In this document: piece after piece, positions 7,871-16,663 of the stretch
Numbering within the stretch: the first letter of the stretch is position 1
Layout: each line of letters begins with the position of its first letter
Assembly: GCA_958436175.1 (NCBI GenBank)
Contig: CAUBJF010000001.1
Coordinates: 469,515-533,514 of the forward strand
Direction: 5' to 3'
Length of the DNA stretch: 64,000 nucleotides
DNA from: an uncultured Muribaculaceae bacterium
GTDB taxonomy: Bacteria; Bacteroidota; Bacteroidia; Bacteroidales; Muribaculaceae
Translations under genes and position numbers: made by a program
Notes under the pieces: model-generated
The model's database searches: none
Told to the model about the DNA's origin: nothing
What the model saw: only the letters and a program-made list of their open reading frames with translations

Positions 7871-9486
7871 CAGAATCTGAATCCTGTGGAAATCACTATA
7901 TTATTGTGTGTATCTGTAAGTTTTGCAGTAGGAGCTACATTACCGTCGAACGAGGTATATGCATGATAGGTATTCTCGCGACGCGTGTACTGGTAGGCGG
8001 CATCTATGTACCAGTTCTTGTACTTATAGCCGAGGCCGAGAGTGATGTTGTTGGTATCGCGCGAGAATATGTAGGAGGGATCGGTGCCGACAGTCGATAT
8101 CTGGAAGACATTGTCGGCAGCTTTGTCCTTGACACTCGTTGTCTGGTAGTTATAACCGGCACGCAGGCTGAAGCTACGGGTAAGGCGGTACTCGACACCG
8201 AGACGGATGATATTTGCAGCCTTGTAGTAGTCCTTGATATCTGTATTACCTTGTGTGTCTTCGATGAAACCACCGCCGAACGCGCCATTGGAATATGCCT
8301 GATACTTCATCTTCATATCGTTGTAAGCAACGCGCTCATAGTCGAGGCTGACGATAGCCTGCTGACCGATAACCATCGAAGCACCTGCCATGAAACGCCA
8401 TGGCGAATTCAGGCGGGAATCATAGTCAAAATCAGGGGTATCGAGAGGTCGGCCGTCTGAGGAATTGGTGAGGTCTGACCCGTTGGGTGTGTAGTTGAAA
8501 TCGACCTGACCGTAGCCCGTATGGTTAAGATGGTACCAGGTGGGAGTGTGGACTGCAAGACCTATACGGAGCATCTCGACAGGACGGAGGATGACACCGA
8601 GCTTGAGGTTGACACCGGAACCTGTTGTACGTTTCACATTATAGAGGTCGAAGCCCGCATTACCGCTTGTGAGCTGGTCGGTCTGCCTGTCGTAGACAAG
8701 TGCATTGCTCATGCTCTCGCTGTAGAACGACTCGCGTGTGAACTCCATGTCGCGGATACCGATACCGAAGCCCCAGAAAACGACATCGCTGACGTTGCCG
8801 GCGAAGTCGATGTTGTACTCATCGGTATATCCGCGCTCGCGGACATTGTAGAGGGCATCGCCATGAGTGCCGTTCTGGTAGAGACCAGCGTACTGTGTAT
8901 CGGACCCGGGAACATTGCTGATCATAAATGAATTGTATGCCAGAATCGACAGCCAGTCATTGTCTGTACGCAGATATGGATTGAAATCATCCGTTTCGAG
9001 GAGACCGTCGGAGCTTACATTTGTGAAAGCAGCTACATAGTTCGAGAGCGAAGTGCCCGTAGGGTCATTCTGGCCGTTGAATGAACGGTCGAAGCTGTTG
9101 AGACGGCTGTAGCTCACGCCCCAGTTGATATTGCGGAGAGCTCCCGAAAGAGGCTGGACTCCTACATATCCGAAATTATCGAATTTGAAGAATGTCTCGC
9201 TCTTGTCGAACTTTCCGAAACCGGTCTCGGTCGAGCTCTTGGCAAAGCTGAGATCGACGGTAAAACCGATGTCGCTCGAACGGTAGATACCAATACCGGC
9301 GGGGTTCTGGGTCATAGACGAAAGGTCTCCGCCGAGAGAGGTAAATGCTCCGCCCATACCGACGAAACGTGCTGTGCCTCGAAGCTGTACTGGAGTGATA
9401 TCGTAGGCATCGACGGCACTCTGGGCCTGACCCTCTATAGCAAAGAGAGCCGACATGGCCAGGGTAATGAATGCTGCTTTTCTCAT
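7870..9486 (-). CDS. OmpP1/FadL-type outer-membrane protein
   Basis: A 538-residue exported protein. The N-terminus is a Sec signal peptide ending near AIEGQAQ. The mature N-terminus QLRGTARFVGMGGAFTSLGGDLSSMTQNPAG is the hatch-like start of Bacteroidetes OmpP1/FadL-family barrels. The rest is a long series of amphipathic beta strands ending in aromatic F (STGFRF). The family carries hydrophobic compounds across the outer membrane; some Bacteroidetes members are annotated hemin receptors, without proof. It overlaps queA, which follows in the same transcript. Confidence 0.88.
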   Translation of the reverse strand: MRKAAFITLAMSALFAIEGQAQSAVDAYDITPVQLRGTARFVGMGGAFTSLGGDLSSMTQNPAGIGIYRSSDIGFTVDLSFAKSSTETGFGKFDKSETFFKFDNFGYVGVQPLSGALRNINWGVSYSRLNSFDRSFNGQNDPTGTSLSNYVAAFTNVSSDGLLETDDFNPYLRTDNDWLSILAYNSFMISNVPGSDTQYAGLYQNGTHGDALYNVRERGYTDEYNIDFAGNVSDVVFWGFGIGIRDMEFTRESFYSESMSNALVYDRQTDQLTSGNAGFDLYNVKRTTGSGVNLKLGVILRPVEMLRIGLAVHTPTWYHLNHTGYGQVDFNYTPNGSDLTNSSDGRPLDTPDFDYDSRLNSPWRFMAGASMVIGQQAIVSLDYERVAYNDMKMKYQAYSNGAFGGGFIEDTQGNTDIKDYYKAANIIRLGVEYRLTRSFSLRAGYNYQTTSVKDKAADNVFQISTVGTDPSYIFSRDTNNITLGLGYKYKNWYIDAAYQYTRRENTYHAYTSFDGNVAPTAKLTDTHNNIVISTGFRF

Positions 9487-9592
9487 AAACGTGTTGAATG
9501 TTAGGAAGAGAGAGAGTTATATGCTCCGATAGAACCGGGAACCGGGTTTATTATCAAACCAGATTCTCGGGTACAAAGTTCAAAGTATGGTA

Positions 9593-10834
9593 TCAGCGAC
9601 CACGACCTCGGCCACCGCCTCCGCCACGGGAACCGCCACCACCGGTGGTACCGTGCGAACGGCTGGAACCGCTGCCTCCGCCGAAGGAACCCCAAGAACT
9701 ACCACGGCTGCTGTTGTTGCCGCGATTGTAGTTACCTGAATTGTTCGAATTGCTATTCGCCGGACGACTGTAGCTGTTATTTCGATTGCTGCTGTTATTT
9801 CTGTTGACGTTCACACCGGCACCACGACGGCTGTTGTTCGACGGACGGGAAATGTTGCTGCCGTTGTTGTTATTGCCCGGAACGGATGGACGTGTGTATG
9901 AGCCGTTGCCGTTCGATCCGGGACGGCCAATAGTCCCCCCGGGACGGCCCGAATTACCGGGACGATATCCGCCATTCAGACCTGTCGAAGGACGATAGTT
10001 TCCACCATGGTTGTTTCCGGGGCGGACACCACCGGCCATTCCGTTGCCGTAAGCAGGCCCGTGAGGACGGTGAGCGCCGGGTCGGTTATACCCCCACGAA
10101 GGCGACGGCCCCCATGAAGGACCCCACCCGGGACCCCAGCCCCAGCCGGGTCCCCAACCTGGCCCCCAGCCCCAGGACGGTCCCCAGTTCCATCCCCATC
10201 CGGGGCCCCAGAACGGGTCATATCCCCAGGAGATGTCGAACCAAGGATTGAAGCTCCAACCGAAACTGAAATAGGGTGAACGGTAGCGCCAACGCCATGA
10301 CGGAACGTTCCAGCCCCAGTCGTACCAGGGGTCATAGCTGTTGACAAGGTAGATATTGACATCGGGCTGAGAAGCCGACGAGTAATAGTAATCGACCAGA
10401 TCGTTATCACCGGTGTTAACAACCACATCGGGATTGTGATAGCGTTCGATGCGACGGGTATAAGCGAAATCGGGAGTTGTCTCGTACTTGGCTACAGTAT
10501 CCGTGGGCTGATAATTGCCACGGCGGTTATAAGTGTCCACATCCATCTGGAGAGGACGAGACGACTGCACGTTGTACGAATCCGAACCGGCATAATCGGG
10601 CGTCATATAGTACGAGCTGGTATTCGAACCATCGTTTTTCTGAGCCGCATAGCGAGAAGCTGTCTTTGTGGCGTTTGCTGCACGACGTTTCTGTTCTTCC
10701 TTTTTCTGCTTTTCGGCCTTCGAAGGAGAATAGTAGAGATCATCGTCGAAATCCTGAGCCGAAACCGGTAGCGACATTGCCAGCAGGCAAGCCGAGGCGC
10801 ACAGGACGGAGAGTATGCTGGAGATCTTTTTCAT
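9593..10834 (-). CDS. exported Trp/Gly/Pro- and Asn-rich low-complexity protein
   Basis: A 413-residue protein with a clear Sec signal peptide (MKKISSILSV to VSAQ). After a charged Lys/Glu segment (about 33-55) comes a Tyr/Asp-rich middle, then a Trp-Gly-Pro repeat block (roughly residues 190-250, units like WGPGWGWGPGWGPSWG), an Asn/Ser/Arg-rich block, and a Gly/Arg-rich tail (GGGGSRGGGG, RGRGR). No catalytic domain is recognised. The composition suggests a disordered or adhesive envelope protein; the RGG-like tail looks nucleic-acid-binding but follows a signal peptide. It has its own -7 box and lies 106 bases upstream of the FadL-like gene on the same strand. Confidence 0.8.
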   Translation of the reverse strand: MKKISSILSVLCASACLLAMSLPVSAQDFDDDLYYSPSKAEKQKKEEQKRRAANATKTASRYAAQKNDGSNTSSYYMTPDYAGSDSYNVQSSRPLQMDVDTYNRRGNYQPTDTVAKYETTPDFAYTRRIERYHNPDVVVNTGDNDLVDYYYSSASQPDVNIYLVNSYDPWYDWGWNVPSWRWRYRSPYFSFGWSFNPWFDISWGYDPFWGPGWGWNWGPSWGWGPGWGPGWGWGPGWGPSWGPSPSWGYNRPGAHRPHGPAYGNGMAGGVRPGNNHGGNYRPSTGLNGGYRPGNSGRPGGTIGRPGSNGNGSYTRPSVPGNNNNGSNISRPSNNSRRGAGVNVNRNNSSNRNNSYSRPANSNSNNSGNYNRGNNSSRGSSWGSFGGGSGSSRSHGTTGGGGSRGGGGGRGRGR

Positions 10835-10903
10835 TTCCTTATTTTATTAAGTAGTTTTGTTTATTAGACTGAAAAACGGCGTATTGGTTTAGTATGCCCC
10901 TGG

Positions 10904-10911
10904 CAAAGTTA
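10904..10911 (-). promoter_or_regulatory. -7 box TAACTTTG of the low-complexity exported protein gene
   Basis: TAACTTTG fits TAnnTTTG, about 70 bases upstream of the start codon at 10834, in the right orientation. Confidence 0.55.
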
Positions 10912-10980
10912 CGTTATACAGCCATAAAACCCAAAGATACTGCCTTCCCGGACTCTTATTTTAATCATTTTTATATAAAT

Positions 10981-11090
10981 TCCCGGTATTTGCAACGGAG
11001 CTGCCGGGAAAGCAGGAATACCCTCCCGACAGCTCGCTGTATTATCCGTGAATCACAGGCAGGATGCCTGCGCCAGCGAAATATTCGCTG
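10981..11090. repeat. cluster of four small palindromes
   Basis: Four inverted repeats lie in 110 bases just downstream of the HdeD-like gene: TCCCGG/CCGGGA (10981-11009), ACAGCTCGCTGT (11029-11040), CAGGCAGGATGCCTG (11056-11070) and CAGCGAAATATTCGCTG (11074-11090). None has a T-run, so they are not ordinary terminators, though the one nearest the gene end may stop or stabilise its mRNA. Confidence 0.55.
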
Positions 11091-11096
11091 CATTTA

Positions 11097-11651
11097 TCAT
11101 TTCTTACCCGCAGGCTTGAGCTCGTATGCGCCGATAGCGATAGTGAAGCCCCAGTAGATGAAAGCGATAGAGGTCAAGAACGAAACCATCATCATATCGC
11201 TCACCCAGCCAGCTTCAAGAAAGAAAAAACCAATGATGCTCAGAAGGATACCGTTGATGATGTCGAGCCACCAATATTTGACACGGCGGCGGAAGCATGC
11301 ACCGACCAACGCCTCTATACCCCAGAAAAGGAATATGATAGCGAGGAAATAGGGGAATACCATTTCAGACAGAAGGACGCTGCGGACAAGCATGAAACCG
11401 ATAAACATATCGATGATGCCCCCGGCAATCCACCATCCCCATCCTTTGCCGCGGTCGGGACCGGCAGCAACGCACAGCTGGACGATACCGGCAAGAATAA
11501 GTATCCAACCGAAAATCTGGGAAGCGACTGCATAACCGGCTTCTGGCCAGAACCAGTAGGCAAAACCACCGATAACCAGCAAGATACCGACTACGAGAAT
11601 AACCCACCACCAGCGGGTTTGGCCGAAGTAATTGACATTAAGAGTTTTCAT
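11097..11651 (-). CDS. HdeD/DUF308 family membrane protein
   Basis: A 184-residue integral membrane protein with about six hydrophobic helices and the repeated G-x-x-x-I/L-x-G patterns of the HdeD/DUF308 family. E. coli HdeD is linked to acid resistance at high cell density; the biochemical role is unknown. The ATG at 11651 (MKTLNVNYFG) is preferred to an upstream TTG. It is a single-gene unit, divergent from the iorA operon, with small palindromes after its stop. A role in acid tolerance is plausible for an acid-producing fermenter but is inference. Confidence 0.85.
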   Translation of the reverse strand: MKTLNVNYFGQTRWWWVILVVGILLVIGGFAYWFWPEAGYAVASQIFGWILILAGIVQLCVAAGPDRGKGWGWWIAGGIIDMFIGFMLVRSVLLSEMVFPYFLAIIFLFWGIEALVGACFRRRVKYWWLDIINGILLSIIGFFFLEAGWVSDMMMVSFLTSIAFIYWGFTIAIGAYELKPAGKK

Positions 11652-11784
11652 AACCAAGGAGTTAAAACGTTTATGTTGAATGTTGTTATTTATTCTTTTG
11701 AATTAATAACACATCAAAGAGTGACTACGTTCACTGTGGGATGATTTTTTCACAGCTACACTATGAATAATAACAATCTTTTAT

Positions 11785-11792
11785 TATATTTG
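11785..11792 (+). promoter_or_regulatory. -7 box TATATTTG of the ior operon
   Basis: TATATTTG matches TAnnTTTG. It ends 16 bases before the iorA start, so the leader would be very short. Confidence 0.65.
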
Positions 11793-11808
11793 CGGAAGCA
11801 TTAAACCT

Positions 11809-13440
11809 ATGCCTATGAAAACCAGAAAACTGCTCCTCGGAGACGAGGCGCTTGCCCTCGGGGCAATAGAAAGCGGGCTGTCCGGCGCATACGCATATCC
11901 CGGCACTCCTTCGACCGAAATTCTTGAATATGTGCAGTCCGATCCCGTCGCCAAAGACAGGAAGGTACACTCGCACTGGTCCTCTAACGAAAAAACGGCG
12001 CTCGAAGAGGCTCTCGGCATGTCCTTTTGCGGAAAGCGTTCCATGGTGTCGATGAAACATGTAGGGCTTAACGTCGCGGCCGACCCATTCGTCAACTCGG
12101 CCATGACCGGTACCAACGGTGGCATGCTCGTCATAGCTGCCGACGACCCCTCGATGCATTCTTCGCAGAACGAGCAAGATTCACGCTTCTACGCCTCCTT
12201 CGCGATGGTGCCCGTCCTCGAACCCTCGAACCAGCAGGAAGCTTACGACATGGCAGCCTACGGCTTCGCTCTCTCGGAAGAGCTGCGTCTTCCGGTTATG
12301 GTGCGCATGGTTACTCGTCTTTCGCATTCCCGTGCCGTTGTCGAAGTCAAAGGCGAAGCTGATGCCGAAAACTCTCTCTCCTACCCTACCGACAAACGAC
12401 GCTGGGTTCTCATGCCGGCAAATTCGCGCCGTCGCTATGTCGACCTGATAGCTGACTATGCCAAAGCGGAAGAACTGGCTGCGACCTCGCCCTTCAACCG
12501 CATCTCGGAAGGCACCGACCGCCGTATAGGCATCATTGCATCTGGAATTGCCTACAACTATGTTCTCGAAAACTTCGCCGATGGCTGCCCCTTCCCGATT
12601 CTTAAGATATCACAGTACCCCGTTCCCCGCGACCTCGTACGCCGACTCGCCGACAGCTGCGACCGCGTGCTTGTCGTCGAAGAAGGTCAGCCCGTCATAG
12701 AGGAGGCTCTTCGCGGCATGCTCGACTGCGGACTCAAAGTAAGCGGCAAGCTCGACGGCACTCTTCCGCGCACGGGCGAGCTCAATCCCGACAGCGTAGC
12801 CACCGGCATAGCTGCCCTTGTTCCCGAACTTGGAGAAAAGATAGTACGCCGTCCCGAGGCTGCTCATCCGTTAGTGGTTCCCCGTCCGCCGGCCCTATGC
12901 CAGGGTTGCAGCCACAGAGATGTCTATGCCGCCCTCAACGCCGCCCTCGAAGAATACGAATCGCCCAAGGTATTCGGCGACATAGGCTGCTACACCCTTG
13001 GATGGCTCGCTCCGTTCAACGCCATCGACTCGGTTGTCGACATGGGAGCATCCATCACCATGGCAAAGGGCGCGGCAGATGCAGGGCAGCATCCGTCAGT
13101 AGCCATCATAGGTGATTCCACCTTCACACACTCGGGCATGACAGGGCTCCTCGATGCCGTCAACGAAGACAGCCCTATAACAGTGATAATCTCCGACAAT
13201 CTTACCACCGGCATGACCGGCGGCCAGGACTCGCAGGGCACAGGCAAACTCGAAGACATCTGTCTCGGACTGGGCGTCAGTCCCGAACACCTTCATACCA
13301 TCGACGCTCTGCCACGTACCGTCGGCGACATGAAGGAACTCTTCAAGAAAGAATTCGAACATAAAGGTCTCTCAGTAATCATATCGCGGCGCGAATGTAT
13401 CCAGACAGCCCGTCGCCACGCCAAATCCAAACAAGCATGA
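11809..13440 (+). CDS. iorA: indolepyruvate ferredoxin oxidoreductase alpha subunit, short form
   Basis: A 543-residue thiamine-diphosphate 2-oxoacid oxidoreductase alpha subunit. The pyrimidine-binding half opens with GDEALALGAIESGLSGAYAYPGTPSTE. The C-x-x-C-S-H-R segment is near residues 363-369 and the ThDP/Mg motif IIGDST is near 437-442. The enzyme oxidatively decarboxylates aromatic or other 2-oxo acids to acyl-CoA with reduction of ferredoxin. Classical IorA carries a C-terminal double 4Fe-4S domain. This protein stops before it (tail CIQTARRHAKSKQA), so a separate ferredoxin is needed. It is the first gene of a four-gene operon with ATGA coupling to iorB. Confidence 0.9.
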   Translation: MPMKTRKLLLGDEALALGAIESGLSGAYAYPGTPSTEILEYVQSDPVAKDRKVHSHWSSNEKTALEEALGMSFCGKRSMVSMKHVGLNVAADPFVNSAMTGTNGGMLVIAADDPSMHSSQNEQDSRFYASFAMVPVLEPSNQQEAYDMAAYGFALSEELRLPVMVRMVTRLSHSRAVVEVKGEADAENSLSYPTDKRRWVLMPANSRRRYVDLIADYAKAEELAATSPFNRISEGTDRRIGIIASGIAYNYVLENFADGCPFPILKISQYPVPRDLVRRLADSCDRVLVVEEGQPVIEEALRGMLDCGLKVSGKLDGTLPRTGELNPDSVATGIAALVPELGEKIVRRPEAAHPLVVPRPPALCQGCSHRDVYAALNAALEEYESPKVFGDIGCYTLGWLAPFNAIDSVVDMGASITMAKGAADAGQHPSVAIIGDSTFTHSGMTGLLDAVNEDSPITVIISDNLTTGMTGGQDSQGTGKLEDICLGLGVSPEHLHTIDALPRTVGDMKELFKKEFEHKGLSVIISRRECIQTARRHAKSKQA

Positions 13441-14024
13441 AAACAGATATTATACTTGCCGGTGTCGGCGGTCAGGGTATCCTGTCGATAGCCACAGTCC
13501 TTGGTGCCGCAGCTCTTGAGAACGGCCTCTACCTGAAGCAGGCCGAAGTCCACGGTATGAGCCAGCGCGGCGGCGACGTCATGTCGTGCCTCCGCCTCAG
13601 CTCCGAACCAATCACCTCCGACCTTATACCACTTGCCGGAGCCGACCTTATAGTGTCGCTCGAACCTATGGAGGCGCTACGCTATCTTCCGTTCATCGCC
13701 AAGGATGGCTGGATTGTGACCAACTCCGTTCCCTTCGTCAACATCACTAATTATCCCGATGCTGAAAAGCTCCTCGAAGAGCTGTCGGCGCGAAAAAATG
13801 TCATTGTTTTCGACATGGATGCCGTTGCCAAAGAAGTAGCGGTGCCGCGAGCCTCAAACATGGTGCTCCTCGGTGCCTGTACGCCACTGGTAGGGCTTGG
13901 AGCCGGCACTGTCGAAGACGGCATACGCCGCATTTTCGCCCCGAAGGGAGAGAAAGTTGTAGAAATGAATCTCGCCGCATTCCACGCAGGCTACGATTAT
14001 ACAACCAAACAGCTGAAGTCATGA
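13437..14024 (+). CDS. iorB: indolepyruvate ferredoxin oxidoreductase beta (gamma-domain) subunit
   Basis: A 195-residue subunit. G-V-G-G-Q-G-I-L at residues 9-16 is the nucleotide/CoA-side loop of the pyruvate ferredoxin oxidoreductase gamma-type domain, and E-V-H-G-M-S-Q-R-G-G is the second family signature. It pairs with IorA to form the active 2-oxoacid oxidoreductase. The ATG at 13437 lies in the iorA stop (ATGA), and the stop overlaps the aminotransferase start in the same way, so all three are translationally coupled. A longer upstream reading lies inside iorA and lacks family similarity, so it was discarded. Confidence 0.92.
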   Translation: MKTDIILAGVGGQGILSIATVLGAAALENGLYLKQAEVHGMSQRGGDVMSCLRLSSEPITSDLIPLAGADLIVSLEPMEALRYLPFIAKDGWIVTNSVPFVNITNYPDAEKLLEELSARKNVIVFDMDAVAKEVAVPRASNMVLLGACTPLVGLGAGTVEDGIRRIFAPKGEKVVEMNLAAFHAGYDYTTKQLKS

Positions 14025-15337
14025 AACCCGTCAGCAAACAAGCCCTGGAATCGTTGATGGCCGATATGAAAATCGCCAATATCAATTCCGCTACCATACG
14101 CCAGATAGTGTCGCTGGCCGGGCGCGTCGAAGAAGCTCTCGGAGAACCATTCGTGCACCTCGAAATGGGCAACCCGGGGCTCCCTCCGTCGGCCATCGGC
14201 ATAGCTGCCGAAAAGAAAGCCCTCGACAGCGGGATAGCCAACAAATACCCCAACATCTCCGGTATACCCGAGCTGAAAAACGCTGCGAGCCAGTTCGTCA
14301 AAGCGTTCATAGATATCGATATACCGCCACGCTGCATAGTACCCACCGTCGGCTCCATGCAGGCTTCATTCACGCTGTTCCTCCTGCTGAGCCAGCGTCT
14401 GCCGGGCCGCGACACCGTCCTCTTCCTCGATCCGGGCTTTCCGGCACAACACAACCAGGCAAAGCTTCTGGGGCTGAAACAGGAATCGCTCGACATATAC
14501 GGCTGCCGTGGCGAAGCCCTTGAAAAACCGCTTGAAGAGATTCTCTCTAAGGGAAATATCACAGCCATACTCTACAGTAACCCCAACAATCCGACATGGG
14601 TCAACCTCACCGAGACGGAATACGAGATTATAGGCCGTCTTGCCGACAAATACGACGTCATCGTCCTCGAAGACCACGCCTATATGGGCATGGACTTCCG
14701 CTGCCGCTACGGTGTGCCTTTCAAAGCACCTTTCGTCCCGACGATTGCCAAATATACCGACAATTGCATCCTTCTTGTCTCGGCCTCCAAGATTTTCAGC
14801 TATGCAGGACAGCGTATCGCTGTTGTCTGCATGACACCGCAGGTGGCCGACCGCGAGTATGAATTCTTCCGTACGTTCTACGAAATGCCGCGCTTCGCGG
14901 ATGCCTATGTCTTCGGCGTACTCTACTGTGCATCGTCGGGAACGGCCCATTCGCCCCAATACGCACTTGCCGAGATGATGAAAGCTGCTGTCGAAGGCCG
15001 TCTCGACTTCGTCGACGACTGCAAGGCATACGGCGAACGCGCCGCCAAAGCCAAGAAGGCATTCCTCGACAACGGATTCCATATAGTCTACGACCGCGAC
15101 GGCGAGCGTCCGATTTCCGACGGTTTCTTCTTCACGGCTGGCTATCCGGGCATGAAGAGCGACGAGCTACAGAAGGAACTTCTGCGCTACGGCATCGCGA
15201 CAATCTCCCTGCCCTCGACCGGCAGCAAGCAGGCCGGCGTGCGAGTATGCGTGTCGATGCTGACCGACGATGCCGATTTCCGCCGCCTGAACGAACGCCT
15301 CGAAGCATTCCATCACGACCACAAGACCAACGCCTGA
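14021..15337 (+). CDS. PLP-dependent class I/II aminotransferase
   Basis: A 438-residue fold-type I aminotransferase. Landmarks: NPNNPT at 187-192, the cofactor-ring Asp in L-E-D-H-A (Asp218), the Schiff-base lysine in S-A-S-K-I-F-S-Y-A-G-Q-R (Lys257), and a C-terminal Arg in the RVCVSM segment. Its place between iorB and a CoA transferase suggests that it makes the 2-oxo acid used by IorAB, most likely from an aromatic or branched amino acid. The exact amino acid cannot be read from sequence. The start overlaps iorB (ATGA). Confidence 0.9.
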   Translation: MKPVSKQALESLMADMKIANINSATIRQIVSLAGRVEEALGEPFVHLEMGNPGLPPSAIGIAAEKKALDSGIANKYPNISGIPELKNAASQFVKAFIDIDIPPRCIVPTVGSMQASFTLFLLLSQRLPGRDTVLFLDPGFPAQHNQAKLLGLKQESLDIYGCRGEALEKPLEEILSKGNITAILYSNPNNPTWVNLTETEYEIIGRLADKYDVIVLEDHAYMGMDFRCRYGVPFKAPFVPTIAKYTDNCILLVSASKIFSYAGQRIAVVCMTPQVADREYEFFRTFYEMPRFADAYVFGVLYCASSGTAHSPQYALAEMMKAAVEGRLDFVDDCKAYGERAAKAKKAFLDNGFHIVYDRDGERPISDGFFFTAGYPGMKSDELQKELLRYGIATISLPSTGSKQAGVRVCVSMLTDDADFRRLNERLEAFHHDHKTNA

Positions 15338-15349
15338 CTCTCGAGACTT

Positions 15350-16663
15350 ATGCACAAGATACCTCACCTGATGACTGCCGACGAAGCCGCCAAGCTCATC
15401 AAAAGCGGAGACCACGTTTTCATACAAGGCAGCACTTCGATCCCGGAAACCCTCGTCGATGCCATGACACGCCGTGGCGACGAGCTGCGCGGAGTGGTAC
15501 TCTACTCCGGCTTCTCTGTATCGCGCCGTGAAGCCCCCTACTGCCGCCCGGAATACAAGGATTCGTTCCTTGTCGACACGTGCTTCGTGTCGAACAACGT
15601 ACGGCGCTGGATAGGGGAAGGCTACGGAGCGACCACGCCGCGCTTCCTCTCGGAAGTGCCGGCATTGTTCCGCGACGGCACATGGCCCGTCGATGTCGTG
15701 CTGCTCAACTGCTCGCTGCCTAACGAGGATGGATATGTCAGCTACGGCGTATCAGCCGACCTCGCGACCTCTGCGACAGAATGTGCCCGGACAGTCATCG
15801 CCCAGATAAACCCCAACATGCCTTTCAGCTTCGGCGACCCCGTGATCCACGTCTCCAGGATAGATGCCGCCGTCGAAGTCGACGATCCTCTCGTCGAGGT
15901 TCCGACACCGGAGCCTAATCCGAGCGAAGTGGCCATCGGTAATGCCGTGGCCGCTCTTATCCCCGACGGTGCCACTCTACAGATAGGCGTGGGAGGTATT
16001 CCGAATGCAGTGATTCACGCTCTTTCGGGCCACAAGCACCTCGGCCTGCATACCGAGGCGATGACCGACGGCGTGATGCCCCTCATCGAAAGCGGTGTCA
16101 TCGATAATTCACTGAAAAAGGTGATGCCGGGTGTGTCCGTAGCATGTCTCGCCCTAGGCTCCAAGCATCTCTACGAGCTGATGGACTACAACAAGGAGAT
16201 GATATTCAAGGATGTGGCATGGACCAACGACCCCTTCATCCTGTCGCAGAATCCGCGTGTCGCAGCCATCAACTCATGCCTTGAAATAGACCTGACGGGT
16301 CAGATATGCGCAGAATCTATCGGCACACGCATTTTCTCGGGCATAGGCGGCCAGCACGATTTCGTCTACGGTGCCTCGCGCAGCGAAGGCGGTATCAGCG
16401 TGCTTGCCATGACATCGACCACCAACAAGGGTATGGGCAAAATCAAGCCAGTGCTGACTCCCGGTGCCGGCGTTGCGACAACCCGTTTCCAGTCGCACTA
16501 CATCGTTACGGAGCACGGTGCCGTCAACCTCCGTGGCAAAAGTCTTCCGGAGCGCGCCAAGCTCATGATTTCCATCGCCAACCCGGCAGACCGCGAAGCA
16601 CTCGACCGTGCAGCTTTCGAACGTTTCGGGTACTCCTATCTAAGACTCAAAAACGTACCTTGA
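15350..16663 (+). CDS. acetyl-CoA hydrolase/CoA-transferase family protein
   Basis: A 437-residue family I CoA transferase of the acetyl-CoA hydrolase/4-hydroxybutyrate CoA-transferase group. The catalytic glutamate is probably Glu236 in L-H-T-E-A-M-T-D-G. The oxyanion/CoA loops GVGGIPNAV (213-221) and GIGGQHDFVYGA are typical. As last gene of the ior operon it would release the organic acid from the acyl-CoA made by IorAB, passing CoA to acetate or succinate and so saving energy; this role is inferred from context. Its 3' end overlaps the convergent EEP-family gene by 17 bases. Confidence 0.9.
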   Translation: MHKIPHLMTADEAAKLIKSGDHVFIQGSTSIPETLVDAMTRRGDELRGVVLYSGFSVSRREAPYCRPEYKDSFLVDTCFVSNNVRRWIGEGYGATTPRFLSEVPALFRDGTWPVDVVLLNCSLPNEDGYVSYGVSADLATSATECARTVIAQINPNMPFSFGDPVIHVSRIDAAVEVDDPLVEVPTPEPNPSEVAIGNAVAALIPDGATLQIGVGGIPNAVIHALSGHKHLGLHTEAMTDGVMPLIESGVIDNSLKKVMPGVSVACLALGSKHLYELMDYNKEMIFKDVAWTNDPFILSQNPRVAAINSCLEIDLTGQICAESIGTRIFSGIGGQHDFVYGASRSEGGISVLAMTSTTNKGMGKIKPVLTPGAGVATTRFQSHYIVTEHGAVNLRGKSLPERAKLMISIANPADREALDRAAFERFGYSYLRLKNVP

